From Xenorhabdus griffiniae (GTDB lineage: Bacteria; Pseudomonadota; Gammaproteobacteria; Enterobacterales; Enterobacteriaceae), in contig NZ_CP147737.1 of NCBI RefSeq assembly GCF_037265215.1, positions 558,001-622,000 of the forward strand: DNA of 64,000 nt, written 5' to 3'. Both the position numbers and the translations under genes were made by a program. Positions 8,352 to 17,490 of this stretch are shown here, one piece after another; positions within the stretch are counted from its first letter, which is position 1, and each line of letters starts with the position of its first letter. The notes under the pieces were generated by a model. The model worked only from the letters and a program-made list of their open reading frames with translations. It did not search any database and was not told the DNA's origin.

Positions 8352-8390
8352 CCTTTGCTTAGAAAAGCATCAACCTTAAAAAAGCAAAGG
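8352..8390 (-). terminator. terminator-like hairpin after glycine-rich gene 1
   Basis: CCTTTGCTT (8352-8360) pairs with AAGCAAAGG (8382-8390) about 30 bases beyond the minus-strand stop of paralogue 1. The 21-base loop and AT-rich flank make it a weak intrinsic terminator at best. Confidence 0.4.
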
Positions 8391-8418
8391 ATATTAAAGT
8401 TAGTTTTAATCTTTACTA

Positions 8419-8751
8419 CTATTTTCCTTTATTTCCACTTCCATTTCCATTTCCAGTACCATTTCCATTTCCATTTCCATTTCCATTACCATTTCCATTA
8501 CCACTACCATTACCACCATTACCACCATTACCACCACTAGCCCCATTACCACTTCCGCCGTTACCTCCAGGTCCTCCATTACCACCATTTGAACTATACA
8601 ACTTCATATCAAAATTTAAACTTGTCGAATTCTGTTCTTCTAAATTAAATTGATTTTGAGGAAAAGTGGTTTCTGCTGAGGTTATTGGAGCAATTGAAAG
8701 TAAGGAAACAGCTACCAATGAACTACTTAAAAATAAAGATGTCTTTTTCAT
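8419..8751 (-). CDS. secreted glycine/asparagine-rich repeat protein, paralogue 1
   Basis: 110 residues. The signal peptide MKKTSLFLSSSLVAVSLLSI to TSAE is cleaved near residue 26. A non-repetitive segment (TTFPQNQFNLEEQNSTSLNF) follows, then GGNGGPGGNGGSGNG blocks and finally a monotonous NGNGNG run ending GSGNKGK. The NG run is encoded by a hexanucleotide repeat (CCATTT on the plus strand, about 8430-8510), a candidate slippage tract. It is transcriptionally first of the four; a 199-base gap with two hairpins separates it from paralogue 2. Function unknown. Confidence 0.75.
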   Translation of the reverse strand: MKKTSLFLSSSLVAVSLLSIAPITSAETTFPQNQFNLEEQNSTSLNFDMKLYSSNGGNGGPGGNGGSGNGASGGNGGNGGNGSGNGNGNGNGNGNGNGTGNGNGSGNKGK

Positions 8752-9229
8752 GAGTTATCCATTTAATTAAATTGAAAAATAGAGGTTAGTTTACAGGGTG
8801 AGAGCGTGAACGTTTTTTGAACTTAAACTGCGCATAATACATTCAACTAATGAATAAAAAGAACTCAATTCTACATTATTCAAGTATTAAGTAGCGCTTT
8901 ATTTAAGTGATTTGTTCAAAATATAGCTTCTTTTTGCTCTCGCCCTAAGTTGGTTTATTATTGGTTAAATATAAATAATACCCTAAAATAGTGATGCACT
9001 TAGGAACAATAGATCTATAGTTGTGTATATAATACAGAGTTAAAATTATATATAGCCACATAAATAAACATTATTCATTATAAATGATGTGACATTAACA
9101 AACATCACGAAATAGAATATAAATTAAGTGAATTAAACTTTCAACATAAATATTCATGAAGTGCATAAAAAATAATGAATAATATATTTATTCATAAAAA
9201 AATAATCAATAAATAAAACTAACAGCATT
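8752..9229. other. AT-rich gene-free stretch upstream of the glycine-rich genes
   Basis: No plausible gene. It must contain the promoter for paralogue 1. Inside it, AGGGTGAGAGC (about 8797) and GCTCTCGCCCT (ending about 8946) form an 11-bp inverted pair with one mismatch about 150 bases apart, which could be the tips of a small non-autonomous element. GCTCTCGCCCT recurs at 53701. The rest is low-complexity AT DNA. Confidence 0.4.
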
Positions 9230-9285
9230 AATAACATTCAATTCAATTGTTTATAATTATATAAATAATTGAATTGAATGTTATT
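9230..9285. repeat. perfect 19-bp inverted repeat
   Basis: AATAACATTCAATTCAATT (9230-9248) and its exact complement (9267-9285) are separated by an 18-base AT loop. Each arm also contains the direct repeat ATTCAATTCAATT. It lies about 40 bases left of an IS630 copy and is not part of it. It could be an operator, a hairpin terminator, or the remains of another element's ends. Confidence 0.6.
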
Positions 9286-9325
9286 GCGGTATCAAAGAAA
9301 AATAGCGCAAGCTAAGGTAGATCTA

Positions 9326-10470
9326 TATAACTTTTCAAAATGGTAGGAGTATCAAAGAAACTCAGTCCAAATTTTGCAAACTTTGATTTTCCACAAACAA
9401 AAATGCAAAAAAGAGGACTGAGTTATGCTTATCTTACCACCCACTTTCCGCATTGAACGCCGCCTGATGAAAAAAATTGCCCAAAAAACGCAAGATAAAG
9501 GATATGCTATCCGGGTTATGGCCATGCTCTTTTATGGAATGAATCAGTTCCTTTCGTTTCTGAAGAATTTTGTGTCGCGCCGTCTTCTGTCTGGCGTTGG
9601 ATCAAACGTTTTAGAACATATGGTTGGATAGGATTAAAAAGCCAGCCCGCGGGCCGCCCTCGGCAATAGAATTTGACCGTTCTTTTACCTTTTATTCATT
9701 ATTTACTCGAACTTTCACCACAACAGTTCAATCATGTCCGTTCTCGCTGGAGTCTTGAACTTTTCATTATTCAAATCAATGAAATAATGCATGTAAAATT
9801 TTCGCTCAGTACACTTTACCGTTTTCTCTGTAAAAACAAGATCGTCTGGCGACGCTCAGCCCCCACGGTACATAAGCCAGACCCTCAATATGAAGAAAAA
9901 ATGGCACGTATTAATCAAGCATTAACGCAGGTATCAAAAGAAAATCCCGTATTTTATGAGGATGAAGTGGATATTAATTTCAACCCTAAAATAGGTTCAG
10001 ATTGGTATTTCAAAGGGCAGCAAAAAAGGATTCTTACACCGGGAAAAAATCAAAAATATTACCTTGCAGGTTGTTTTGATATTCAAACCGGAAAAATTTT
10101 CTATACGGGTTCCGGTAGAAAAAACTCTTAATTATTCATCAATATGTTAGAAGAATTAAAACGCCACTACCGTCATGCGAAAACGTTAACAGTCATTTTA
10201 GACAATTACAGCATTCATACCAGCCAACGAGTCAAGGCTTGGTTGAAGCAAAATCCAACAGTAACCCTGTTATTTCTCCCCGTTTATTCTCCATGGCTGA
10301 ATAAAATAGAATGGTTATGGCAATCATTGCATGAAACGGTGACACGAAATCATTGTTGCCAATATATGTGGCAGCGCATCAAAAGAGTTAAGATTTTCTT
10401 GAATACCGCTTCAGCAACCTGTTGGAAAGGAACAGGAAATATGAAACTCTCATAATTATGAAAAGTTATA
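9326..10470 (+). mobile_element. IS630-family element with TA duplication
   Basis: The ends read TATAACTTTTCA from 9326 and, inward from 10470, TATAACTTTTCATAA. TA at 9324-9325 and 10471-10472 is the target duplication. The 1145-bp element encodes one IS630 transposase, now broken. It is a different lineage from the IS630 at 627, with different ends and protein. Confidence 0.8.
9425..10455 (+). pseudogene. IS630-family transposase, frameshifted
   Basis: Three consecutive plus-strand frames make one transposase: the N-terminus (MLILPPTFRIERRLMKKIAQ, 9425-9631), a middle part (about 9673-10131) with YEDEVDINFNPKIGSDWYFKG carrying the first Asp, and a C-terminal part (10144-10455) with VILDNYSIHTSQRVKAWL and LPVYSPWLNKIEWLWQ giving the second Asp and Glu. 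Frame changes near 9590-9670 and 10125-10140 separate them. All catalytic residues persist but not in one frame, so transposition would need a helper in trans. Confidence 0.85.
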
Positions 10471-10689
10471 TAGCTTATGTTACACCAAGTGAATTACAGG
10501 CATGGTATCACCGACAAAACAAACAGGGGATATTTGAAGATGATCTAACCAACATGCTACTTTCATGGAGTTCACGGTTTACCAATATTGATCTTCACTG
10601 TTTATCCAGGGCAACCGCATGAATACTTAAATATTATTCAGATTAGAAAATTCTGCTTGTAGTACTTGTTCCAGAAATTGCGTTTTCAT

Positions 10690-11855
10690 TCAGGCTCGCA
10701 TTCGTTTTTTTCTTATACTTAATTTGCTGCCTTCTTGTTTCAACATATTCAAGGCAATTCGCCTCAAGATCGCAATATTTTCTGCCGCATTTGCTCGATA
10801 AATCTGACAATCATCCTCATGAAATGTCGCATCCAATACCCAATGGAGATTGTTCTCAATACGCCAATGGCTGCGCACTGCCTGGGCTAAGCTTTCTTCT
10901 GTCAGGGGGGCTGAACTGATGCAATATAGCAGAACCAAAATAATGTGACATAGCATCTGAATTCAAATGGCAACGCAGCATTGCTTATGATGTATATAGA
11001 TTGCGTCAAGTTATGTGATTTAGCTATAACGATACGCCAGACTCGGCGATTGGCCTTTTTCTGCCGGTAACTCATGACAACACCGAGGGTTTTTATTCCG
11101 GCCAGGCGGGGAATTCCGCTTTGAGTGTATCGGCACTGATGACATGGCTTTCCCGGATTTCAATACGTCCATGAGACTGTTCCAACATGGCTGTTTCTCT
11201 TACCGAAGGCGCGATACGCTGGGCTTCTAACGCCTTTTGAACCGCCCTGTGGAGATGTTTTTGGTTATCCTTAACACTGAACAAATAATCCGCACCGGCA
11301 TCAAGGAGTGCCTAGGCTATCTGGGTCTGACATCCCATCGCATCAACGGAAACCAACGCGCCTTTCAGGTCTAACAATTTAATCAGCTCAGGAATAGCCG
11401 TGATTTCATTGGACTTCTTTTGTGTCCTAACCTGTCCCATCACCAGTTTATTCGTGGTGGCATAAGCGCTCACCAAATGCAGCGTGGAAAGGCGTTCTTC
11501 CGGTGAATAAGCGCCCCGCAATATTTTACCGTCAATGGCCACTCATTCGCCCTGGGTGAGTTCATGAACAGCACGCATCCAGTTGATAAAACAGAGGTTA
11601 AATTGTTCCGGGTTAATACGCGAAATAAGGCGAGCAAACGTATCATCAACAGGGACACAGTCTTTAAACATGCCTTGTTTCAGGAACCAATCATGATGCC
11701 CTTCGGTATATTCCTGAATATCACTCAGCCTTCTGCACCCGCAATCACGGCGCACAGTGACGCAAACAGGATGTCAAAAAAGGATAGGTGACTTTCGCAC
11801 TCTGGCGAGGGTCTTGGATCGCCGAAAAATGCAGGGTAAAGTTCTCAAGGCACAT
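10690..11855 (-). pseudogene. ISAs1-family transposase, multiply broken
   Basis: From ATG 11855 (MCLENFTLHFSAIQDPRQSA) the gene can be followed through FASLCAVIAGAEG, a frame change, DWFLKQGMFKDCVPVDDTFA, an in-frame TGA (11540-11542) just before VAIDGKILRG, an in-frame TAG after CQTQIA, DYLFSVKDNQKHL, then a 100-bp MITE, and finally ISSAPLTEESLAQAVRSHW and NNLHWVLDATFHEDD. It is ISAs1-related but clearly divergent from the intact copy at 780-1946, so it is not a recent duplicate. Confidence 0.85.
10927..11026. mobile_element. 100-bp MITE inserted in the ISAs1 pseudogene
   Basis: Exactly 100 bp lies between TA duplications at 10925-10926 and 11027-11028. The ends read inward are TAGCAGAACCAAAATAATGT and TAGCTAAATCACATAACTTG, an imperfect inverted repeat. 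Removing the insert plus one TA restores the transposase reading YRYCISSAPLTEE. The ends resemble those of the IS630 element at 627-3844, so that family probably mobilises it. It has no coding capacity. Confidence 0.8.
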
Positions 11856-11991
11856 GGTATAGGTTTTCACTCTCAAAAGGGAGTATAAGATCACAGTGCT
11901 TTATTCGAAGCAACCTATTTTATTTTTGGCGAAAAAATATTCGTGATCTTGCCCCGACTGTTTATCAAGGGGAATACCGTTATGGGCTGTA

Positions 11992-12165
11992 ATGAAAGAT
12001 ATGGAAAAAAATCTAAATAATCGTTCACCTATTGACTTTTGGCTGGATGAAATGATGAAAACTAATAAACTGGGTGCCTTTAATAAAAAATATAGACTGA
12101 GTTTTGGTAGTATACGGTGTACTCTGCTCGGAGAGTTATCTAGCTTCGAAAAAAACATTTGTTGA
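11992..12165 (+). CDS. hypothetical small protein, possibly frameshifted
   Basis: A 57-residue frame, MKDMEKNLNNRSPIDFWLDE onward, containing KYRLSFGSIRCTLLGELSSFEKNIC. At a run of seven A (about 12149-12155) a one-base change would extend it as KKTFVEYIVNRAF, which reads more like a natural C-terminus. The frame may be the tail of a longer gene truncated by the ISAs1 remnant upstream. No family recognised. Confidence 0.35.
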   Translation: MKDMEKNLNNRSPIDFWLDEMMKTNKLGAFNKKYRLSFGSIRCTLLGELSSFEKNIC

Positions 12166-12281
12166 GTATATTGTTAATCGAGCATTTTAAAAGAATATAG
12201 ATTATAAGAACCTATTTATATCCCCAATCCCATAATGTATTCGTGATTGGGGTTTATCTATTTATTGTATTAAGAATTCAC

Positions 12282-13040
12282 CTATCTGGTATCAGTCAGT
12301 CTCAGTTGCTGCAAATTCCCCTGTAGAGATAAATCCGTTCTTAGCGAAGCAATTTCACGGCTGATATAAGCTATTTCTTTATGAGACGCTAATTTCTTGC
12401 GCCATTTATCCGGCTGGGTATCCAGATTTTGGAATAGATTATCCAGCGAACCCGCTTGTTGCAGCAGTGTGGCGGCTGTTTTGGAGCCAATTCCCTGAAT
12501 GCCAGGAATTTTACTGCTACTGATGCCTGCAAGCCCCCAGTAATCGGGAAGTTGGCCAGGTTCAACACCAAACTCTTGCAAGACAAAAGGCAGATCCAGC
12601 CAACGTTTTTGGAAATAATCACGAATTTGGATATTGGGTGAAAGGAGCTGGCAATAGCCTTTATCCGTTGAAACGATAGTGACATTATGCCCGCTATTGG
12701 CGACTTTGGTTGCCAGTGTTGCGGCTAAATCATCCGCTTCATGCCCTTCTGCGTGCCAGCAAGTTACCCCTAGCGCATTGAATGCCTGCTTAATTAAGGG
12801 CAATTCTTGCTGCAAGTTGTCCGGCATGGCAGGGCGACCTGATTTGTAATCAGGGAAAAGATGGTGACGCCAGCTATGGTTGCGGCCATCTTCATCGAAT
12901 ACCGCAACCGCGTGGGTAGGTGATGCGTGGACGATTAACTGCTTTAACGCATGTTCACAGGCAGGAACGCAAGGGCTTCCCTGCACTGCATGGATGCGTC
13001 GAATCAGGTTTAAGGCGTCCACAATTAAAAGATGTATCAT
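12282..13040 (-). CDS. xni: flap endonuclease Xni
   Basis: 252 residues, matching Xni/YgdG, the stand-alone 5'-nuclease homologous to the N-terminal domain of DNA polymerase I. It cleaves 5' flaps and branched DNA with Mg2+. Visible are the N-terminal strand [12 protein letters not shown] with a metal-binding Asp, [20 protein letters not shown], the acidic cluster [24 protein letters not shown], and the helix-three-turn-helix [20 protein letters not shown]. As usual for Xni, it lacks some C-terminal metal Asp residues of full FEN proteins. Same strand as ppnN and queF, as part of the core chromosome block; the gap to ppnN is 21 bases. Confidence 0.93.
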   Translation of the reverse strand: MIHLLIVDALNLIRRIHAVQGSPCVPACEHALKQLIVHASPTHAVAVFDEDGRNHSWRHHLFPDYKSGRPAMPDNLQQELPLIKQAFNALGVTCWHAEGHEADDLAATLATKVANSGHNVTIVSTDKGYCQLLSPNIQIRDYFQKRWLDLPFVLQEFGVEPGQLPDYWGLAGISSSKIPGIQGIGSKTAATLLQQAGSLDNLFQNLDTQPDKWRKKLASHKEIAYISREIASLRTDLSLQGNLQQLRLTDTR

Positions 13041-13061
13041 TTGAGAAAAAGGACCCGCGAT

Positions 13062-14429
13062 TTATTTGATTATCTCATAACAGGGTTCATAAGCAGCGCC
13101 TCCGGGAAGTTTCATGCGATCTTGCTCGACAAAATCTTGCAGGAGGTTATCCATGCGATGCATGATATCTGCATCGCCGTGGAGCTTGAATACCCCATGT
13201 TTTTCTATAGCGTGGATACCCACTTCTTTAACATTACCTGCCACAATACCAGAAAATGCGCGCCGTAGCGCTGAGGCAAGTTTTTCCGCTGGCTGGTTTG
13301 GGTATAAATTCAAGTCAGCCATGTTTTCATGGGTTGGTATGAATGGCGATTGTAGATCAGAGCTGATTTTCAGTGACCAGTTGAAGCTATAGGCATCTCC
13401 AGTTGCGCGGCGCTTTTCTTTGACTTTCGGCATGGCTTTTTTCATTATACGTGCGACTTCTGAAGGGGCATCGACAATAATGCGATAGTAATGGCGAGCC
13501 TGCTCCCCTAGGGTATTAACGATAAATTCATCCAGCACCTGGAAGTAATTGGCACTCTCTTTGGGCCCAGTCAGAACCAGCGGCAGAACTTGAGCTTTGT
13601 TTTCAGGATGCATCAGGATAGACAACAAATACAGCAATTCTTCTGCCGTTCCCACTCCGCCAGGGAAGATAATGATGCCATGGGCAATACGGACAAAGGC
13701 TTCCAGACGTTTTTCAATATCAGGCATGATAATGAGTTCATTCACCAGCGGATTAGGTGGCTCTGCCGCAATAATTGAAGGTTCGGTGATGCCGATGAAA
13801 CGACTTTTTTTGTAATTCTGCTGGGCATGTCCCACTGCGGCGCCTTTCATCGGTGCTTCCATTGCACCAGGACCACAACCCGTACAGATATTCAGTTCAC
13901 GTAATCCAAGCTCATTGCCTACCTTGCGTCCATACAAGTATTCTTTCTCATTAATGGAATGGCCGCCCCAACAAACAATCATATTAGGATCTTCTGAGAT
14001 ATGCAGTGCCTTGGCGTTGCGTAGGATGGAGAAAATGGTATTGGTAATGTGCATACCATTTCCCATATCCAAATGATGTCTTTTTTGTGCATCGGTAATT
14101 TGCGCGTGGACAAACAAAATATCGCGCAGCACTGCAAAAAGATTGGCTTGCAGGGAACGGATGATTTTACCATCGACAAAGGCTTCTTCGGGGGGATTAA
14201 TCAGTTTCAGTTTTACGCCACGTTCTCTACGCAGTACGTTGATATCAAAATTTTGATATTTTGAGAGTAATTCCTTACTGTTATCTGTTTGACTACCTGA
14301 ATTAAGAACCGCCAGTGAACAATTACGGAAAAGGCGGTATAAATCACTGCTTGCGGTACGCTTGAGCATATCTACTTCAAGCTGAGAGAGTAAATCCATT
14401 GATCCTAATGGATTGACATGTGTAATCAA
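13062..14429 (-). CDS. ppnN: pyrimidine/purine nucleotide 5'-monophosphate nucleosidase PpnN
   Basis: 455 residues, the normal length for PpnN (YgdH), which hydrolyses nucleoside monophosphates to base and ribose-5-phosphate and in E. coli is modulated by (p)ppGpp. The central LOG-family Rossmann domain shows ICWGG-type [35 protein letters not shown] and the nucleotide-binding [17 protein letters not shown] loop. N- and C-terminal extensions specific to PpnN surround it. Intact frame from ATG 14429. It sits upstream of xni as in other enterobacteria, although sdaC/sdaB, which separate them in E. coli, are absent here. Confidence 0.93.
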   Translation of the reverse strand: MITHVNPLGSMDLLSQLEVDMLKRTASSDLYRLFRNCSLAVLNSGSQTDNSKELLSKYQNFDINVLRRERGVKLKLINPPEEAFVDGKIIRSLQANLFAVLRDILFVHAQITDAQKRHHLDMGNGMHITNTIFSILRNAKALHISEDPNMIVCWGGHSINEKEYLYGRKVGNELGLRELNICTGCGPGAMEAPMKGAAVGHAQQNYKKSRFIGITEPSIIAAEPPNPLVNELIIMPDIEKRLEAFVRIAHGIIIFPGGVGTAEELLYLLSILMHPENKAQVLPLVLTGPKESANYFQVLDEFIVNTLGEQARHYYRIIVDAPSEVARIMKKAMPKVKEKRRATGDAYSFNWSLKISSDLQSPFIPTHENMADLNLYPNQPAEKLASALRRAFSGIVAGNVKEVGIHAIEKHGVFKLHGDADIMHRMDNLLQDFVEQDRMKLPGGAAYEPCYEIIK

Positions 14430-14542
14430 GAATGACTCCTTTTACCCCTTGTGGGGATTCCTCAGTAATGATTTATACCCTATTGGGTATAACTGACTTT
14501 ATTCACAGTTTAGCTAGCGGTCACTCATCCAAGTTATTTCGA

Positions 14543-15388
14543 TTATTGACGGGCTAACCTTTCTCTTGCTGGAATAAACACTTCGTTACTGCGCCACGGA
14601 TTGATATCCAATCCTCCCCGACGGGTATAGCGCGCATAAACGGTGAGTTTTTCAGGTGCACATAATGTCATTAAGTCATTGAAAATACGCTCAACACATT
14701 GTTCGTGAAATTCATTGTGATGCCGGAAAGAAACTAAGTAGCGCAATAACTTTTCCTGATCGATTTTTGGGCCTTGATAGCGGATCATAACCGATCCCCA
14801 ATCGGGTTGGTTGGTGATCAGGCAATTTGATTTTAGCAAATGGCTAACCAGGGTTTCTTCAACGACAGGGCCAGTGGCTGCGTTGTTAAGATAATCGCGA
14901 CTGAATTGATAATCATCAATTTCAATGTCCTGATTATCGATGCATTTTCCAGCAAATTCGGCAATTGGCTGTTGGCTGAAATCGTGCAGGGGATGCAGAA
15001 CCACTTCAATATTGCCATTGGCGCAGGCAGATAAATCTTGTTGCAACGTTTTTTGTACCGTTTCCCAATCAGCAAAGCGAGTTTGGTTAAAGCTGTTGAG
15101 ATAAAGTTTAAAGCTTTTTGATTCGATAAGGTTTTCACTGGCCGCATCCAAGCTGACGTGACCGATGGCAACTTGAGGAACGCCACGTGCGTTGAGCCAG
15201 GAGAGTTCGTACATTGTCCAGATATCTGCACCATGAAAAGGAAGATTATCAGGAAACAGCCCAAGTGGTTCTCGGTTCATACTGCGGGGAACCGCTTGTA
15301 ATAAAGTCGGATCGTAGTTATCGCGGTAGGGGGTTGGTTTACCCAATGTGAGTTGGGAAAGTGCATGATTATCTTGATATAAAGACAT
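14543..15388 (-). CDS. queF: NADPH-dependent 7-cyano-7-deazaguanine reductase
   Basis: 281 residues, a long-type (YqcD) QueF that reduces preQ0 to preQ1 in queuosine biosynthesis. The QueF signature [17 protein letters not shown] lies in the N-terminal half. The C-terminal half has the active-site Cys in [19 protein letters not shown] and the substrate Glu/His region [17 protein letters not shown]. Length and both tandem T-fold halves are normal. Same strand as ppnN with a 113-base gap. Confidence 0.95.
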   Translation of the reverse strand: MSLYQDNHALSQLTLGKPTPYRDNYDPTLLQAVPRSMNREPLGLFPDNLPFHGADIWTMYELSWLNARGVPQVAIGHVSLDAASENLIESKSFKLYLNSFNQTRFADWETVQKTLQQDLSACANGNIEVVLHPLHDFSQQPIAEFAGKCIDNQDIEIDDYQFSRDYLNNAATGPVVEETLVSHLLKSNCLITNQPDWGSVMIRYQGPKIDQEKLLRYLVSFRHHNEFHEQCVERIFNDLMTLCAPEKLTVYARYTRRGGLDINPWRSNEVFIPARERLARQ

Positions 15389-15619
15389 TAGGATTCCTTC
15401 GGGCTGAAAAATCTTATGATCGGGATGGTCTTTACGACAAAGAGCGTCTTAGTGACTAAAATCATCTGTACTATATCAAGAAATATTGATGGTTTTTATT
15501 CTTATTTTTATTGTGAATTATTCACCAGCTACCAGACTATCAAGCCGACGTTATTGATTGATTTTATTAAGGTAATCAGTGAATTCAGGGCAAGATTATT
15601 GCACTTAAATAGCAGATAT

Positions 15620-15692
15620 ATACGCGTTACCTTTCAAGTTGCTCATTAGTCAGACAGCATAACTCATTGTTTCTTGAAATGAGGTGGGTATA
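15620..15692. repeat. intergenic repeat, hairpin-less copy
   Basis: TACGCGTTACCTTTCAAGTT begins a copy that closely matches the one at 40227 but has lost the central CCCCGC hairpin (CATTGTTTCTTGAAATGAGG bridges the gap). It ends GAGGTGGGTAT. It lies in the gap between entA and queF beside a second, full copy. Confidence 0.7.
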
Positions 15693-15699
15693 TTTCTAT

Positions 15700-15801
15700 T
15701 CGTATTAAACTTCAAGGTGCAATTTACAACACGCTATGAAACCTGATTTCTCCCCGCTTCGCGGGGAGAAACAATATGCATCTTGAAGTGAGATGGGTAT
15801 A
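15700..15801. repeat. ~100-bp intergenic hairpin repeat
   Basis: Layout: CGTATTAAACTTCAAGGTGC, then a conserved AATTTACAACACGCTATGAA block, then the hairpin TTTCTCCCCGC/GCGGGGAGAAA, then CATCTTGAAGTGAGATGGGT. The outer TTCAAG and CTTGAA are also complementary. Other copies in the window: 20360, 34596, 38202, 40227, 40492, and a fragment at 47001. The rest of the 440-base entA-queF gap shows no gene. Confidence 0.85.
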
Positions 15802-15830
15802 TATCTTGCTATTTATTAACAACCCAATTA

Positions 15831-16595
15831 TTAACAACCCAACGTTGCTCCACCATCAACAACAATATCCTGCAAGGTAATATGGCTGGCGAGATCTGAG
15901 GCAAGAAAAAGAACTGTATCTGCAATTTCTTCCGGTAGGGCAATTTTTTTCAAAGGAATACCTAACTTAAATTGGTCAGGAAAACCATTAATGATATTTT
16001 GCCTGGCTGTAGTTGCAGCGCCTTGCCACATATTGCGTAGCATAGGCGTATCCGTTGAACCAGGAGAAACCAGATTACAACGCACACCGTAGGGGGCCAA
16101 TTCAAGCCCAACGCTTTGGCACAGGCTACGCATTGCCGCTTTAGAAGCACCATAAGCCGACATTTCAACTCGAGGAACATGAGCAGCGTTAGAGCAAATA
16201 GAAACGATGTTTCCACTGCGTTGTTGTTGAAATTGTGGAATTACGGCTTGAAAGAGGTTAAAAGCGCCACCAGCATTGACATTGAAACATTGTTGCCAAT
16301 CTTCCCAACTCAGGTTTTCTGTTCGTCCTGTTCGCAAAATACCAGCACCATTGATCAATACATCCAGGTGAGGTTCTGCTACGAGTAATTTACGGCAAAG
16401 CTGACTTACGGCGATAGGATCACTGATATCTAACTTATAAGCAGTAAAAGGAAGAGCAGAAGCGGGAAATGCCAGATCTAATCCGATGACTTTCGCTCCG
16501 GCCTGACTAAATCGGCTGGCAATGTGATAACCAATACCACTGCCGGCGCCTGTCACCCAAACATGTTTATTGCTGAAATCAAAAGCTATATTCAT
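15831..16595 (-). CDS. entA: 2,3-dihydro-2,3-dihydroxybenzoate dehydrogenase
   Basis: 254 residues, a classical short-chain dehydrogenase of normal EntA length that oxidises 2,3-diDHB to 2,3-dihydroxybenzoate with NAD+. The nucleotide loop is VTGAGSGIGYHIA near residue 15, NGAGIL follows, and the catalytic set is SICSNAAHVPR plus YGASKAAM (Tyr-x-x-x-Lys). It is the last gene of the entCEBA operon, overlapping entB by four bases (ATGA), and its stop is followed by the intergenic repeats. Confidence 0.95.
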   Translation of the reverse strand: MNIAFDFSNKHVWVTGAGSGIGYHIASRFSQAGAKVIGLDLAFPASALPFTAYKLDISDPIAVSQLCRKLLVAEPHLDVLINGAGILRTGRTENLSWEDWQQCFNVNAGGAFNLFQAVIPQFQQQRSGNIVSICSNAAHVPRVEMSAYGASKAAMRSLCQSVGLELAPYGVRCNLVSPGSTDTPMLRNMWQGAATTARQNIINGFPDQFKLGIPLKKIALPEEIADTVLFLASDLASHITLQDIVVDGGATLGC

Positions 16596-17470
16596 AGTTT
16601 TGATCCTGAGTTAGCCGTCAGCAAACTGAGCCAATTTGCCAGCGTTGGGGTTTTCATTAGTGAGATAAAATCAATATTATGGTTTTCATAGCGCCAGCGT
16701 GCTGCCAGTGACATTATGTTTACTGAGTCAAGACCGTAATCCAGCATGTTTTCATGATCATCAATATCACCACAGTCATCATCCAACAGCGGTAAAATTT
16801 CAGCGCGGAGACGTTCGCGAGTCCATTCAGGTTGCGGAGATATTTCATTGAGTAATGTTTCTGTCGTTAGTACACGACCACAGCGGCCGGCAATATAATG
16901 TAATGCCATGATGTGCTCATCGTAGCTGAAATCTGCCAGTGCATCAGCGACAAAAAAAGGCTGGATATCACGCATAAAAGCATCTGTCGCCGTTATCATG
17001 CAACCAATATGAGCATAGATACCGCAAATAATTAATTGATCACGCCCCATGTCTTTCAGCTGTTGTTCCAAATCTGAACGTTGAAAGGCACTGTAACGCC
17101 ATTTTATTAATACAGTGTCATCGCTTTCGGGCGTCAACACAGGAGTAATGCTTTGCTGCTCAGGATACCGATTTATCCCCGCACCCCATATATCATTCAG
17201 CAAACCACGTTCTGCATCGTCCTGATGTTTAGGTTGGGCGGTGTAAAAAACCGGTATTCCCTGTTTTTTGCACATTGCTTTTAGATGCACAATGTTATTG
17301 ACAACCTGCTTGACGAGCAGACTGTCAGCTTGCCAGAAATTGAGGAAATAATTTTGCATGTCATGAATGAGTAGGGCGGCACGCTCGCTATCAAATGGCC
17401 AATTCACTTTATTGGTTGGTAATGCTTGAGAAGTGGGAAGAAGGTAATCATTCAGTGTTGGAATACTCAT
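16592..17470 (-). CDS. entB: isochorismatase / aryl carrier protein
   Basis: 292 residues in two domains. The isochorismate lyase domain (about 1-205) converts isochorismate to 2,3-dihydro-DHB; LLIHDMQNYFLNFW holds the catalytic Asp and YAHIGCMITATDAFM the characteristic loop. The C-terminal aryl carrier domain (about 215-285) carries the phosphopantetheine Ser in DYGLDSVNIMSLA (Ser249) and presents DHB to the NRPS. It lies 20 bases downstream of entE and overlaps entA. Confidence 0.95.
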   Translation of the reverse strand: MSIPTLNDYLLPTSQALPTNKVNWPFDSERAALLIHDMQNYFLNFWQADSLLVKQVVNNIVHLKAMCKKQGIPVFYTAQPKHQDDAERGLLNDIWGAGINRYPEQQSITPVLTPESDDTVLIKWRYSAFQRSDLEQQLKDMGRDQLIICGIYAHIGCMITATDAFMRDIQPFFVADALADFSYDEHIMALHYIAGRCGRVLTTETLLNEISPQPEWTRERLRAEILPLLDDDCGDIDDHENMLDYGLDSVNIMSLAARWRYENHNIDFISLMKTPTLANWLSLLTANSGSKL

Positions 17471-17490
17471 TTTGTCCCTCTGTGATACGT

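Noticed and set aside
8274..8540. Plus-strand frame ending in a His/Phe/Tyr-rich repeat
   Set aside because: Antisense shadow of the NG repeat of paralogue 1; its start lies inside the hairpin between genes and has no family resemblance.
10422..10622. 66-residue frame running out of the IS630 right end
   Set aside because: The first residues come from the IS end in another frame. The part beyond 10470 (ELQAWYHRQNKQGIFEDDLT) could be a remnant of an interrupted host gene, but there is no start and no recognisable family.
13590..13815. Plus-strand frames inside ppnN
   Set aside because: Shadows of a conserved full-length minus-strand gene.
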